From assembly GCF_001423295.1 (NCBI RefSeq), contig NZ_LMNG01000008.1, forward strand, positions 1 through 63,185: 63,185 nt of DNA, given 5' to 3'. The notes below the pieces were generated by a model. That model was not told where the DNA came from, did not search any database, and saw only the letters and a list, made by a program, of their open reading frames with translations. The stretch is from Methylobacterium sp. Leaf112 (GTDB taxonomy: Bacteria > Pseudomonadota > Alphaproteobacteria > Rhizobiales > Beijerinckiaceae). Of the stretch, positions 33,989-43,090 are shown piece after piece. The translations under genes were made by a program, and so were the position numbers. Each line of letters starts with the position of its first letter. Within the stretch, counting starts at the first letter, position 1.

Positions 33989-35872
33989 ATGATGAGGTAC
34001 TTGAGTTCCGTGTCGGTGCTGGCCGTGATGGCCCTGGCGCCCATCGGGATGGCCACCAGCGCGGCCGCCAACGACAAGCTCGTCGAGATGTCGAAGAGCG
34101 ACGAAAACTGGATCATGCCGGGCAAGAACTACGACTCGGACAACTACAGCAAGCTCAAGCAGATCAACCGCGACAACGTCAAGCAGTTGAAGCCGGCGTG
34201 GACGTTCTCCACCGGCCTGCTCAACGGTCACGAGGGCGCGCCCCTGGTCGTCGACGGCAAGATGTACATCCACACGTCTTTCCCGAACAACACCTTCGCC
34301 CTCGGCCTCGACGATCCGGGCCTGATCCTCTGGCAGGACAAGCCGAAGCAGAACCCGGCCGCCCGTGCGGTCGCGTGCTGCGATCTCGTGAACCGCGGCC
34401 TCGCCTACTGGCCGGGTGACGGCAAGGTGCCGTCCCTCATCCTGAAGACGCAGCTCGACGGCAACGTCGCCGCCTTGAACGCCGAGACCGGCGAGACGGT
34501 GTGGAAGGTCGAGAACTCCGACATCAAGATGGGCTCGACCCTGACCATCGCCCCCTACGTGGTGAAGGACAAGGTGATCATCGGGTCGTCCGGCGCCGAG
34601 CTCGGCGTGCGCGGCTACCTCACCGCCTACGACGTGAAGACCGGTGCCCAGGTGTGGCGCGCCTACGCCACGGGTCCCGACAAGGACCTGCTGCTTGGGC
34701 CCGACTTCAACGTGAAGAACGCCCATTACGGCCAGAAGGGTCTGGGCACCTCCACCTGGGAGGGCGATGCCTGGAAGATCGGCGGCGGCACCAACTGGGG
34801 CTGGTACGCCTACGATCCCGGCACCAACCTGATCTACTTCGGCACCGGCAACCCGGCGCCGTGGAACGAGACCATGCGTCCCGGCGACAACAAGTGGACG
34901 ATGACCATCTTCGGCCGCGACGCCGATACGGGTGAAGCCAAGTTCGGCTACCAGAAGACCCCGCACGACGAGTGGGATTACGCCGGCGTCAACGTGATGA
35001 TGCTGTCGAACCAGAAGGACAAGGACGGCAAGGATCGCAAGCTCCTCACCCATCCGGACCGCAACGGCATCGTCTATACCCTCGACCGGACCGACGGTTC
35101 GCTCGTCTCGGCCAACAAGATCGACGACACCGTCAACGTCTTCAAGTCCGTCGACCTGAAGACCGGCCAGCCGGTGCGCGATCCCGAGTACGGCACCCGG
35201 ATGGACCACCTCGCCAAGGACGTCTGCCCCTCGGCGATGGGCTATCACAACCAGGGCCACGATTCCTATGATCCGGAGCGCAAGCTCTTCTACATGGGCA
35301 TCAACCACATCTGCATGGACTGGGAGCCCTTCATGCTTCCGTACCGCGCAGGTCAGTTCTTCGTCGGTGCGACGCTGAACATGTACCCCGGCCCGAAGGG
35401 TGACCGTCAGAACTACGAGGGTCTCGGCCAGATCAAGGCCTACAACGCCATCACGGGCGAGTATAAGTGGGACAAGATGGAGCGTTTCGCCGTGTGGGGC
35501 GGAACGATGGCCACCGCCGGCGACCTCGTGTTCTACGGAACCCTGGACGGCTACATCAAGGCGCGCAACGCCGACAACGGCGACCTTCTGTGGAAGTTCA
35601 AGCTGCCGTCGGGCGCCATCGGTTACCCGATGACCTACAGCCACAAGGGCGATCAGTTCGTCGCCATCTACTACGGCGTCGGCGGATGGCCGGGCGTCGG
35701 CCTGGTGTTCGACCTGCAGGATCCGACCGCCGGCCTCGGCGCGGTGGGCGCCTTCAAGAAGCTCGCCAACTACACCCAGATGGGTGGCGGCGTGATGGTG
35801 TTCTCCCTGAACGGCAAGGGTCCGTACGACGATCCGAACGTCGGCGAGTACCAGACCGCCGCCAAGAAGTAA
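33989..35872 (+). CDS. mxaF: PQQ-dependent methanol dehydrogenase large (alpha) subunit, calcium type
   Basis: The 627-residue periplasmic enzyme oxidises methanol to formaldehyde. A signal peptide ends near SAAAN. The eight-bladed propeller with W-motifs is complete. The vicinal disulphide cysteines are in [11 protein letters not shown] and the catalytic aspartate is in EWDYAGVN. The Ala after DY marks the calcium-dependent MxaF rather than lanthanide XoxF, which has Asp there. GAGGAG at 33975-33980 precedes adjacent ATGs at 33989 and 33992. It is the first and presumably most highly expressed gene of the cluster. Two overlapping stable hairpins follow it. Confidence 0.98.
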   Translation: MMRYLSSVSVLAVMALAPIGMATSAAANDKLVEMSKSDENWIMPGKNYDSDNYSKLKQINRDNVKQLKPAWTFSTGLLNGHEGAPLVVDGKMYIHTSFPNNTFALGLDDPGLILWQDKPKQNPAARAVACCDLVNRGLAYWPGDGKVPSLILKTQLDGNVAALNAETGETVWKVENSDIKMGSTLTIAPYVVKDKVIIGSSGAELGVRGYLTAYDVKTGAQVWRAYATGPDKDLLLGPDFNVKNAHYGQKGLGTSTWEGDAWKIGGGTNWGWYAYDPGTNLIYFGTGNPAPWNETMRPGDNKWTMTIFGRDADTGEAKFGYQKTPHDEWDYAGVNVMMLSNQKDKDGKDRKLLTHPDRNGIVYTLDRTDGSLVSANKIDDTVNVFKSVDLKTGQPVRDPEYGTRMDHLAKDVCPSAMGYHNQGHDSYDPERKLFYMGINHICMDWEPFMLPYRAGQFFVGATLNMYPGPKGDRQNYEGLGQIKAYNAITGEYKWDKMERFAVWGGTMATAGDLVFYGTLDGYIKARNADNGDLLWKFKLPSGAIGYPMTYSHKGDQFVAIYYGVGGWPGVGLVFDLQDPTAGLGAVGAFKKLANYTQMGGGVMVFSLNGKGPYDDPNVGEYQTAAKK

Positions 35873-35894
35873 GTCTCTAGACCAACAGAGGACT

Positions 35895-35929
35895 CCGCCG
35901 GCCTCAAGGCCGGCGGGGTTCGCCCCGCC
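35895..35929 (+). terminator. Two mutually exclusive hairpins between mxaF and mxaJ
   Basis: A 10-bp stem (35895-35904 with 35907-35916, loop CA) shares bases with a second stem of 7 bp (35912-35918 with 35923-35929) closed by a TTCG tetraloop. Only one can form at a time. There is no T-run, so the likely role is partial termination or protection of the mxaF mRNA 3' end. Confidence 0.6.
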
Positions 35930-36025
35930 CTGAGATTTCGCGCGCGAAGGCCAACGGGAGGACACGCCATGTCCTGACCCGAGATATGCCGCCGTCGCGC
36001 AGCCCAGAAAACAACCGAACAACGG

Positions 36026-36919
36026 ATGTCCCCCATGTCGCTCGTCACCGGACGTCGCCGCGCGGCGCTGGCCGCCTCGCTCTCGGCCGGCGCGCTCCTG
36101 GCGCTGGGTTTCGTGTCCTCCGTTCATGCGGCCGAGGACGTGAAAGCCTCGGCCCCCGCCGACGACAAGACCCTGCGCGTCTGCGCGGCGGTGCAGCCGC
36201 CCCTCTCCATGAAGGACGGATCGGGCCTCGAGAACCGGATCGCGAGCGCCGTGGCCGAAGCCATGGACCGCAAGGTCCAGTTCGTCTGGTCCGAGAAGCC
36301 GGCGATCTACCTCGTCCGCGACGGGCTCGACAAGAAGCTCTGCGACGTGGTGGTCGGCCTCGACAGCGACGACCCGCGCGTCCTCGTCTCCAAGCCGTAC
36401 TACCGCAGCGGCTACGTCTTCATCACCCGCGCCGACCGGGACCTCGACATCAAGTCCTGGGCCGACCCGCGCCTGAAGAGCGTCGACCACATGGTGGTCG
36501 GCTTCGGCACCCCCGGCGAGGCGATGCTGAAGGATATCGGCCGCTACGAGGAGGACATGGCCTACCTCTACTCGCTGGTGAATTTTCGCGCCCCGCGCAA
36601 CCAGTATACGCAGATCGACCCGGCCCGGATGATCAGCGAAGTCGCCGGCGGCAAGGCCGACGTCGCCGTGGCCTTCGGGCCCGATGTGGCCCGCTACGTC
36701 AAGGATTCGAGCACGCCGCTCCGGGTGACGCCGGTGCCCGACGACACCGTGCGCAGCGACGGCCAGAAGATGCCCCAGAGCTTCGACCAGTCCATGGGCG
36801 TGCGCCGGGACGACACCGCCCTGAAAGCCGCCCTCGATGCCGGGATCGCGAAGGCGAAGCCCCAGATCGATGCGATCCTGAAGCAGGAAGGGGTGCCCCT
36901 CTCCGTCGCCTCGAACTGA
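36026..36919 (+). CDS. mxaJ: MxaJ, periplasmic binding-protein-like component of methanol oxidation
   Basis: The 297-residue protein has a signal peptide (SLSAGALLALGFVSSVHAA) and a solute-binding-protein fold with LRVCAAVQPPLSMKDGSGLE at the start of the mature domain. MxaJ is found in every mxaFJGI cluster. It is required for methanol dehydrogenase function and is thought to assist assembly or interact with the enzyme. The exact role is unresolved. ATG 36035 is an alternative start. Confidence 0.93.
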   Translation: MSPMSLVTGRRRAALAASLSAGALLALGFVSSVHAAEDVKASAPADDKTLRVCAAVQPPLSMKDGSGLENRIASAVAEAMDRKVQFVWSEKPAIYLVRDGLDKKLCDVVVGLDSDDPRVLVSKPYYRSGYVFITRADRDLDIKSWADPRLKSVDHMVVGFGTPGEAMLKDIGRYEEDMAYLYSLVNFRAPRNQYTQIDPARMISEVAGGKADVAVAFGPDVARYVKDSSTPLRVTPVPDDTVRSDGQKMPQSFDQSMGVRRDDTALKAALDAGIAKAKPQIDAILKQEGVPLSVASN

Positions 36920-37002
36920 TCCGCGCCAGCCCCGGGCCGCTCGCAGGGGCGGCCCGCCCAGAACCCGACCGGTCGGTCGGAGAACCCCATCAGAGCGATT
37001 TC

Positions 37003-37596
37003 ATGCGTCATATCAAAGGCCTTCTGGCCGGATTCGTCGGCCTTGGCTTCGCGGCCGCCGGGCTGTCCGCCCTCGCGCAGCCGGCCTCCGGCCCGCAGAG
37101 CGGGTTCGTGTTCCGCAACACCGTGACGGGCGAGCAGCTCGACGTTTCCCAGGGCAAGGAGGGCGGCCGCGACACGCCGGCCGTGAAGGAGTTCTTCCAG
37201 ACCGGCAAGAACCTCTACATCGACGACAAGTCCTGCCTGCGCAACGGCGAGTCCCTGTTCGCCACCTCGTGCTCGGGCTGTCACGGGCATCTGGCCGAAG
37301 GCAAGCTCGGGCCCGGCCTCAACGACAATTACTGGACCTACCCGTCCAACACCGAGGATACCGGCCTGTTCGCCACCATCTTCGGCGGCGCCAACGGCAT
37401 GATGGGTCCGCACAACGAGAACCTCACCCCCGACGAGATGCTGCAGACCATCGCCTGGATCCGCCATCTCTATACCGGCCCGGTGAAGGATGCGGTCTGG
37501 CTCAGTGCGGACCAGAAGAAGAATTACACCCCCTACAAGCAGGGTGAGACCTTCCCCACGGACGTGAAGGGCCAGTGCAAGCCGCTGGAGAACTAG
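37003..37596 (+). CDS. mxaG: Cytochrome cL, electron acceptor of methanol dehydrogenase
   Basis: The 197-residue periplasmic cytochrome has a signal peptide (LLAGFVGLGFAAAGLSALAQ) and a single haem motif CSGCH at 90-94. A candidate axial Met is in GGANGMMGPHNEN. The long N-terminal extension is typical of cytochrome cL. It takes electrons from the PQQ enzyme and passes them to cytochrome cH. Confidence 0.95.
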   Translation: MRHIKGLLAGFVGLGFAAAGLSALAQPASGPQSGFVFRNTVTGEQLDVSQGKEGGRDTPAVKEFFQTGKNLYIDDKSCLRNGESLFATSCSGCHGHLAEGKLGPGLNDNYWTYPSNTEDTGLFATIFGGANGMMGPHNENLTPDEMLQTIAWIRHLYTGPVKDAVWLSADQKKNYTPYKQGETFPTDVKGQCKPLEN

Positions 37597-37685
37597 CGTC
37601 CCTGGGAAGCCACGCCGCGCCTCGACCGCGCGGTGAACGATGAGCGGCCCACGCGCCGCGCCAACCATAAACGGAGGAGACGAAC

Positions 37686-37976
37686 ATGCGGACGTTCATT
37701 TTTGCGGTGGCGCTGGGTACTGGCGCGGTGCTCGCTGCCCCGGCGATGGCCTACGACGGCACCAAGTGCAAGGCCGCCGGCAATTGCTGGGAGCCCAAGC
37801 CCGGCTTCCCCGAGAAGATCGCCGGCTCGAAGTACGATCCCAAGCACGACCCGAAGGAACTCAACAAGCAGTCCGAGTCGATCAAGGGCATGGAAGAGCG
37901 CAACGCCCGTCGCATCGAGGCCGCGAAGAAGTCCGGCAAGTTCGAGTACGACGTCACCAAGCTGTCGGCGAACTGA
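37686..37976 (+). CDS. mxaI: Methanol dehydrogenase small (beta) subunit
   Basis: The 96-residue precursor has a signal peptide ending APAMAYD and a lysine-rich mature chain (KCKAAGNCWEPKPGFPEKI, later KDPKELNKQS-like and ending EYDVTKLSAN). It wraps round MxaF in the alpha2-beta2 enzyme. The beta subunit occurs only with MxaF, supporting the calcium-type call. The ribosome site is a strong GGAGGAG. Confidence 0.96.
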   Translation: MRTFIFAVALGTGAVLAAPAMAYDGTKCKAAGNCWEPKPGFPEKIAGSKYDPKHDPKELNKQSESIKGMEERNARRIEAAKKSGKFEYDVTKLSAN

Positions 37977-38019
37977 AGCCACGACGCGCCCTTGCCTATC
38001 CGCGACTGGCGCGCCGACC

Positions 38020-38214
38020 CCTCTCCCCGCTTGCGGGGAGAGGACCGCAGACACCCTGTCGTGTCTGCGGTGAGCGAGAGGCGAAGCCGAAGCGAGGGTG
38101 AGGGGGCGAATCCAGAGGAGTCTCCTCCGGATTCGCCCCCCTACCCTCGGCTGCCGCCTCGCCGCGCCGACGACGGGGTCGTCGCGGCCCTCTCCCCGCG
38201 AGCGGGGCGAGGGG
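38020..38214 (+). repeat. Hairpin-rich palindromic repeat element, copy 1 (mxaI-mxaR gap)
   Basis: In order: an 11-bp stem (38020-38030/38033-38043), an 11-bp stem (38044-38054/38061-38071), a spacer with GGCGAAGCCGAAGCGAGGGTGAG, a central 12-bp stem (38102-38113/38129-38140), and an imperfect mirror of the outer parts ending in another CCCCGC/GCGGGG stem near 38214. The whole is an imperfect inverted repeat of about 195 bases. A second copy in opposite orientation lies at 42243-42440. Confidence 0.85.
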
Positions 38215-38295
38215 ACGCGCGTAGACCCGGTCGAGGTTCCGCCCCGGGGATGCCGTGCACCCGCTTCTCATAAAGTAAACCAAGGCCCCCGCGTG

Positions 38296-39327
38296 ATGAA
38301 CGAGACCCGCTCCGGCGACGCGATGCTCACCGATTGGCGCGAGGCCGCCGGCCGGTTCGAGCGGGCCGTGGGCGGCGCCGTGGTCGGCCAGGCGCGGGCG
38401 ATCCGCCTCCTCACCATCGCGATCTTCGCCCGCGGCCACGTCCTGCTGGAGGGCGATGTCGGCGTCGGCAAGACCACCCTGCTGCGGGCCGTCGCCCGGG
38501 CGCTGGGCGGCGCCTACGAGCGCGTCGAGGGCACCGTCGACATGATGCCCACCGACCTGATCTACCACACCTACCTCGCCGAGGACGGGCGCCCCCGCGT
38601 CGAGCCCGGGCCGGTGCTGCGCCGGGCCGAGGACCTGTCGATCTTCTTCTTCAACGAGATCAACCGCGCCCGGCCCCAGGTGCATGCCCTGCTCCTGCGC
38701 CTCATGGCCGAGCGCAGCCTGACCGCGTTCAACCGCGAGTACCATTTCCCCAACCTGCAGGTCTTCGCCGACCGCAACCGCGTCGAGCGCGAGGAGACCT
38801 TCGAGCTGCCGGCCGCCGCCCGCGACCGCTTTCTCATGGAGATCGGGATGGAGGCCCCGCGCGACGCCGAGAGCCGCCGCGCCCTGGTGTTCGATCCGCG
38901 CTTCCACGACACCGACACCCTCATCGCGGGCATCGACGCCGAGGTCCTCGATCACGCGGCGATCCCCGGCATCGCCCGCGCGATCCAGCACGGCATCCAG
39001 GCGAGCCCCGCCATCGAGACCTACGTCGTCGGCCTGTGGGAGGCCCTGGTGCGGCCGGGCTCCGCCGGCATCCGGCTCCCCGGCATCGACATGGAGGCCC
39101 TGGTGCAGGGCGGGGCCTCGCCGCGCGGCGTCGCCTTCCTCGTGCGCGCCGCCAAGGTCCGCGCCTGGCTGGAGGGCCGGGAATGGCTGGTGCCCGAGGA
39201 CATCCGCGCCGTGTTCCCCGAGGTGATGGCCCACCGCGTCTTCCTCGAACCGGTCTACGAGATGCGCCGCGCCACCCTCGTGCCCGAGCTCTGCCGCGCC
39301 GTGTTCGACACGGTGCCGGCCCCATGA
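38296..39327 (+). CDS. mxaR: MxaR, MoxR-family AAA+ ATPase
   Basis: The 343-residue ATPase has Walker A in GDVGVGKTTLLRA, Walker B in LSIFFFNEINRARP, and the MoxR sensor segments FADRNRVEREETFELPAAARDRFL. MoxR ATPases act with VWA proteins as metal-insertion or maturation chaperones. In methylotrophs mxaRSACKLD are needed for active, calcium-containing methanol dehydrogenase. ATG 38296 is chosen. Upstream in-frame codons run through the repeat element and are not conserved. It overlaps mxaS by 4 bases. Confidence 0.95.
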   Translation: MNETRSGDAMLTDWREAAGRFERAVGGAVVGQARAIRLLTIAIFARGHVLLEGDVGVGKTTLLRAVARALGGAYERVEGTVDMMPTDLIYHTYLAEDGRPRVEPGPVLRRAEDLSIFFFNEINRARPQVHALLLRLMAERSLTAFNREYHFPNLQVFADRNRVEREETFELPAAARDRFLMEIGMEAPRDAESRRALVFDPRFHDTDTLIAGIDAEVLDHAAIPGIARAIQHGIQASPAIETYVVGLWEALVRPGSAGIRLPGIDMEALVQGGASPRGVAFLVRAAKVRAWLEGREWLVPEDIRAVFPEVMAHRVFLEPVYEMRRATLVPELCRAVFDTVPAP

Positions 39328-40217
39328 CGGTGCTGGATGCGGCGCCGGCCGATGCCGCGCCGGCTGATGCCGGCCCGGAGGCCGACATCGTCTACCGGCC
39401 GCGCGGGCGGGTGCCCGGGACGGCGGTGGGTGCCCATCGCGGCCGCGACGCCGGGGGGCTCGGCACCTTCCGCGATCAGGTGCCGTTCCTGCGCATGCCG
39501 GATGCCCGCCGCATCGATGTGCGCGCCACCCTGCGGGATCCGTTCGAGGGCACCCATGTGCGCCGCTTCGAGAGCCGCACGGCCATCGAGGTCTGGGCCC
39601 TCGTCGATCTCTCCGCCTCCATGCGCTACCGCGGCGCGGCCGACCGGATGGCGCTCGCCGCCGCCCTGTGCGGGGGGCTCGCGGCGTCGGCCACCCGCAT
39701 CGGCGACGGCTTCGGCCTCATGGGCTGCGACGGCACCCTGCGGGAGGACGTGTCGATGCCCGCCACCCGCCGGCGCGGGATCGGGGCGTCCGTCCGGGCC
39801 CGCCTGCTCGCGGCGCGCTGCACCGGCGCGCGGGCCGACAGCATGCGCGAAGCCGCCCGCCGCCTCGTCGGACGCCCCAAGATCGTGTTCGTGGTCTCGG
39901 ATTTCCGCTGGCCCGAAGCGCTGGTCGCCGAGGTCTTCGCGGCCCTTGCCCGGCACGACATCGTGCCCGTGGTGCTGGCCGACGCCTCCGAGGACGAAGA
40001 CCTGCCCGCCTGGGGCCTGATGGAGCTCGACGACCTCGAGGGCGCCGGGCGCCGCACGGTGTTCATGCGCCCGGCGCTCCGCCGGCGCTGGCTCGCCCAC
40101 GAGCGGGCCCGCGCCGACACCCTGCGCCGCATCGCCATGACCTACGGCCGCCCGCCGTTCCGCCTCGAAGGGCGCTTCGAGGCCGACGCCCTCACCCGCC
40201 ACCTCATCGGGACGTGA
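39324..40217 (+). CDS. mxaS: MxaS, DUF58/VWA-like protein
   Basis: The 297-residue protein has a DUF58 signature and a VWA-type metal site in ALVDLSASMR (DxSxS) with FVVSDFRWP later. It is the usual partner of a MoxR ATPase and probably cytoplasmic. The start overlaps the mxaR stop (ATGA) and the stop overlaps mxaA (TGATG), showing translational coupling. The N-terminus has an AAPAD repeat. Confidence 0.92.
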   Translation: MTVLDAAPADAAPADAGPEADIVYRPRGRVPGTAVGAHRGRDAGGLGTFRDQVPFLRMPDARRIDVRATLRDPFEGTHVRRFESRTAIEVWALVDLSASMRYRGAADRMALAAALCGGLAASATRIGDGFGLMGCDGTLREDVSMPATRRRGIGASVRARLLAARCTGARADSMREAARRLVGRPKIVFVVSDFRWPEALVAEVFAALARHDIVPVVLADASEDEDLPAWGLMELDDLEGAGRRTVFMRPALRRRWLAHERARADTLRRIAMTYGRPPFRLEGRFEADALTRHLIGT

Positions 40218-41140
40218 TGCGCGGTCTTATCCCTGTTCTGGTAGTCTTCCTCGCCGTGTCGGGCGCGGCCGAGGCCCAGGTGCGCACCGTCGAGGTTCGC
40301 GCGCCGCGCGCCTTCGGCTACGTCCTCGGCGACCTCGTGCGGGCGCAGGCCGACATCGTCGTGGATGCGGGCTTCACCCTCCAGAGGGCGTCCCTGCCGC
40401 AAGCCGGCCCCCTGGCCTACTGGCTCGACCTGCGCGACCTGCGCGTCGAGGAATCCGTCGCTGGCGATGCCCGGCGGGTGCGGATCTTCCTGACCTACCA
40501 GAACTTCTATGCCGCCCTCGACGCCCGCGCCCTGGAGATTCCGGGCTTTGCCGTGACCTTCGAGAGCGCCAGTGCGCATGGCGCCACCACCACGACGGCG
40601 CAGGTGCCGGCCTGGCAGTTCACCATCTCACCCCTGCGGGAGGTGGTGCCGCCCGCCCGCGAGAACCCGGCCGACTACATGCGGCCGGACGGGCGCGTCG
40701 CCGCCGTCGATGTACAGCCCCTGTGGTGGCGGGCTGGGGGCTGTGCCGCCCTCGCCCTCCTGGCCTTCGGGGCGCTCGCCCGCGACCGGGCCTGGGGGCC
40801 GTTCCGGGCCCGGCGCGGGCGCCCGTTCGGCGCCGCCCTGGCCAGCCTGCGCCGCCTCGCGCGCAGCCCCGACGCGGACGCCGCCTACGGGGACGCCCTG
40901 CGCGCCCTCCATCGCGGCCTCGATGCCACCGACGGCCGCCGGGTGCTGGCCGACGACCTGCCGGGCTTCCTCGCCCGCCACCCCGCCTACCGCCCGGACG
41001 CGGCGGGTTTGCGCGACCTGCTCGCCGCCTCGCGCCTCGCCTTCTTCGGTCCCGGCCCCGCCGCCGCCCGCGCCGCCCTGCCCTGGCCCCAGCTCGAAGC
41101 CCTGGCCCGGCGCCTCGCCGCCGCCGAGCGGGCGGCGTGA
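40217..41140 (+). CDS. mxaA: MxaA, membrane-anchored methanol dehydrogenase maturation protein
   Basis: The 307-residue protein has a signal peptide (LIPVLVVFLAVSGAAEAQ), a periplasmic domain, a transmembrane helix near GGCAALALLAFGALA (about 178-192), and a cytoplasmic helical tail. MxaA is one of the proteins genetically required for inserting calcium into methanol dehydrogenase. It is coupled to mxaS and mxaC by 1-base overlaps. Confidence 0.9.
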   Translation: MRGLIPVLVVFLAVSGAAEAQVRTVEVRAPRAFGYVLGDLVRAQADIVVDAGFTLQRASLPQAGPLAYWLDLRDLRVEESVAGDARRVRIFLTYQNFYAALDARALEIPGFAVTFESASAHGATTTTAQVPAWQFTISPLREVVPPARENPADYMRPDGRVAAVDVQPLWWRAGGCAALALLAFGALARDRAWGPFRARRGRPFGAALASLRRLARSPDADAAYGDALRALHRGLDATDGRRVLADDLPGFLARHPAYRPDAAGLRDLLAASRLAFFGPGPAAARAALPWPQLEALARRLAAAERAA

Positions 41141-42204
41141 TGGGCGGCGCCACCCCGATGGAAGCCCTGTCCCGGTTCGCCGTCGACACCCCCCTGGTCC
41201 TGTGGCTGCTGCCGCTGGCCCTGTTGCCGTTCCGGGCGTCGGCCCAGCGCGTGGTGCCGGTGGCGGCCCTCGACGCCGGCCCGGCCGACCCGCTCTCGCG
41301 CGCCATCGGCTGGGCCCTGCGGATCGCCGGGAGCCTTGCGTTGGCGGGCCTGATCGTCGGCATCGCCGGCCCGTATCGCCGGGGCGAGACGGTGACCCGC
41401 ACCGGGATCGGTGCCCAGGTGTCGATCCTGGTCGACCGCTCGGGCAGCATGAACGAGACCTTCGCGGGGCGTCAGCCGTCCGGCGCCGAGGAATCGAAGG
41501 CCGCCGCCTCCCGCCGGCTGCTCGGCGACTTCGTCGGCAGCCGCGCCCACGACCAGTTCGCCGTGACCGCCTTCTCCACCGCCCCCATGCTGGTGGTGCC
41601 GATGACCGACCGGCACGAGGCCGTGCGCGCCGCCATCCGGGCCATCGACCGGCCGGGCCTCGACTACACCAACGTGGCCCGCGGCCTCGCCATGAGCCTG
41701 TCCCAGTTCGGGGCCCAGGGCGGGACCGTCTCGCGGGCGCTGCTCATCGTCTCCGACGGCGCGGCGGTGATCGATCCGCGCGTCCAGGGCACCCTGCGGG
41801 CCGAGTTCGCGAAGATCCGGCCCAACCTCTACTGGCTGTTCCTGCGCACCAAGGGCTCGCCCTCCATCGCCGACAAGCCCGCCGGGGAGGACACGCCCCA
41901 GGCGGCGCCCGAGCGCCACCTCGACCTGTTCTTCAAGAGCCTCGGCACGCCCTACCGCGCCTTCGAGGCGGAGGGCCCCGAGGCGGTGGCCGCCGCCATC
42001 CGACAGATCGAGGCCCTGGAGCGCGACCCGATTCCCTACACCGAGCAGCGCCCGCGCCGCGACCTGTCGTGGGTGGCCTTCGGGGTGGCGCTGCTCGGAC
42101 TCCTCGTCCTCGTGGCGGGCAAGCTCGCGGAGGCGGATGTGCGGCGGGGGCGCAGGGGCATTCCGCAGGCGGCCGAAGCTCCATCCGAAAGGATCGCCGC
42201 ATGA
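41140..42204 (+). CDS. mxaC: MxaC, VWA-domain membrane protein
   Basis: The 354-residue protein has N-terminal hydrophobic segments (TPLVLWLLPLALLPF and IAGSLALAGLIVGIAG), a VWA domain with a MIDAS motif in SILVDRSGSMNE, and a C-terminal helix (WVAFGVALLGLLVLVAG). VWA proteins of MoxR operons are thought to present the substrate or metal to the ATPase. A repeat element follows the gene. Confidence 0.92.
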   Translation: MGGATPMEALSRFAVDTPLVLWLLPLALLPFRASAQRVVPVAALDAGPADPLSRAIGWALRIAGSLALAGLIVGIAGPYRRGETVTRTGIGAQVSILVDRSGSMNETFAGRQPSGAEESKAAASRRLLGDFVGSRAHDQFAVTAFSTAPMLVVPMTDRHEAVRAAIRAIDRPGLDYTNVARGLAMSLSQFGAQGGTVSRALLIVSDGAAVIDPRVQGTLRAEFAKIRPNLYWLFLRTKGSPSIADKPAGEDTPQAAPERHLDLFFKSLGTPYRAFEAEGPEAVAAAIRQIEALERDPIPYTEQRPRRDLSWVAFGVALLGLLVLVAGKLAEADVRRGRRGIPQAAEAPSERIAA

Positions 42205-42242
42205 ACCCGGCTCCGCATCGTTTCACGACGCTCGTGAGCATC

Positions 42243-42440
42243 CCCCTCGCCCCGCTTGCGCGGAGAGGGTTTCGGACCCCTTGCCGGGGCCGAAACGAGG
42301 CGGCAGCCGAAGGTGAGGAGGCCGCTCCGCCCGAGGCTCGTCCGGCGAGCCCCCCTCACCGTCGCTTCGGCTTCGCCTTCGCTCACCGCAGGCACGACGG
42401 GGTGCCTGCGGTCCTCTCCCCGCCTGGCGGGGAGAGGGGG
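42243..42440 (-). repeat. Hairpin-rich palindromic repeat element, copy 2, inverted (mxaC-mxaK gap)
   Basis: Same parts as copy 1 in reverse order: TTTCGG/CCGAAA stem (42270-42295), the spacer as GTCGCTTCGGCTTCGCC, an 11-bp stem (42385-42395/42402-42412), and an 11-bp stem (42413-42423/42427-42437). Relative to copy 1 the second-last stem differs by an A-T to G-C pair change on both strands (CAGACAC/GTGTCTG versus CAGGCAC/GTGCCTG), a compensated substitution that keeps the hairpin. Confidence 0.85.
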
Positions 42441-42469
42441 ACGCGCCCTATCGCCTTGGAGGCCACCCG

Positions 42470-43090
42470 ATGACGGCGCTCGCCTTCCCCACCGAACGCG
42501 CCGGCCCCCTCCTCCGCGCCCGCATCGTCAACACCCTCCGGCGTGCCCGGCCGCGCCTGCTCCTCGCCCTGCCGGTGCTGCTCGGCCTCGCGGCCCTCGG
42601 GTTCGGCGTCGCGGCGTGGCGGGTGGCGCGCGACAACGCCGCGATCGGTGCCCTGCAGGCCGGGCGCGACGTGCCCGTGGGGACGGACGCCTCCGCCCCC
42701 CTGCTGCTCGCCCGGGTCCAGCACCTCGCCCGGCGCGGCCTGCCCGAGGGGATCGAGCCCCTCGTCGAGGCGCTCGCGCGGGCCGGCGACACCGACCGGG
42801 TGGCGCGCGCCCGCTACGCGCTGGCCAACACCCGCCTGCGGCAGGCCTTCTCCCATCTGGAGCGCGGCGACCTCGACCCGGCCGGGCCCCTCATCACCCT
42901 GGCGCGCCAGGATTACCGGCGCGCCCTGCAGAACGCGCCCGACCTCTGGGACGCCAAGTTCAACCTCGACGTCGCCTCGCGCCTCCTGCGCGACTTTCCC
43001 GAATTCGACCGCAAGACCGGCGACGAGCTGAAGGCCGAGCCCAAGCAGATCTGGACCGAGGTCCCGGGCCTCCCCAGGGGGGCGCCATGA
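42470..43090 (+). CDS. mxaK: MxaK, methanol oxidation accessory protein
   Basis: The 206-residue protein has one transmembrane helix (LLLALPVLLGLAALGFGVAA, about 24-43) and a periplasmic helical region (ALANTRLRQAFSHLE, RRALQNAPDLWDAKFNLD) resembling a TPR-like fold. MxaK is needed with MxaA, C and L for calcium incorporation. It is identified mainly by operon position and these features. It overlaps mxaL by 4 bases. Confidence 0.88.
   Translation: MTALAFPTERAGPLLRARIVNTLRRARPRLLLALPVLLGLAALGFGVAAWRVARDNAAIGALQAGRDVPVGTDASAPLLLARVQHLARRGLPEGIEPLVEALARAGDTDRVARARYALANTRLRQAFSHLERGDLDPAGPLITLARQDYRRALQNAPDLWDAKFNLDVASRLLRDFPEFDRKTGDELKAEPKQIWTEVPGLPRGAP

Noticed and set aside
33989..35872. XoxF-type lanthanide methanol dehydrogenase
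   Set aside because: The active-site sequence is WDYAGVN, lacking the extra Asp of XoxF, and mxaI is present.
33893..36490. An 865-codon open frame antisense to mxaF
   Set aside because: It mirrors the codon structure of mxaF in a GC-rich genome and has no recognisable domain. mxaF is certain.
38098..38295. N-terminal extension of MxaR through the repeat element
   Set aside because: The sequence is explained by the hairpin repeat and MoxR proteins begin near ATG 38296.
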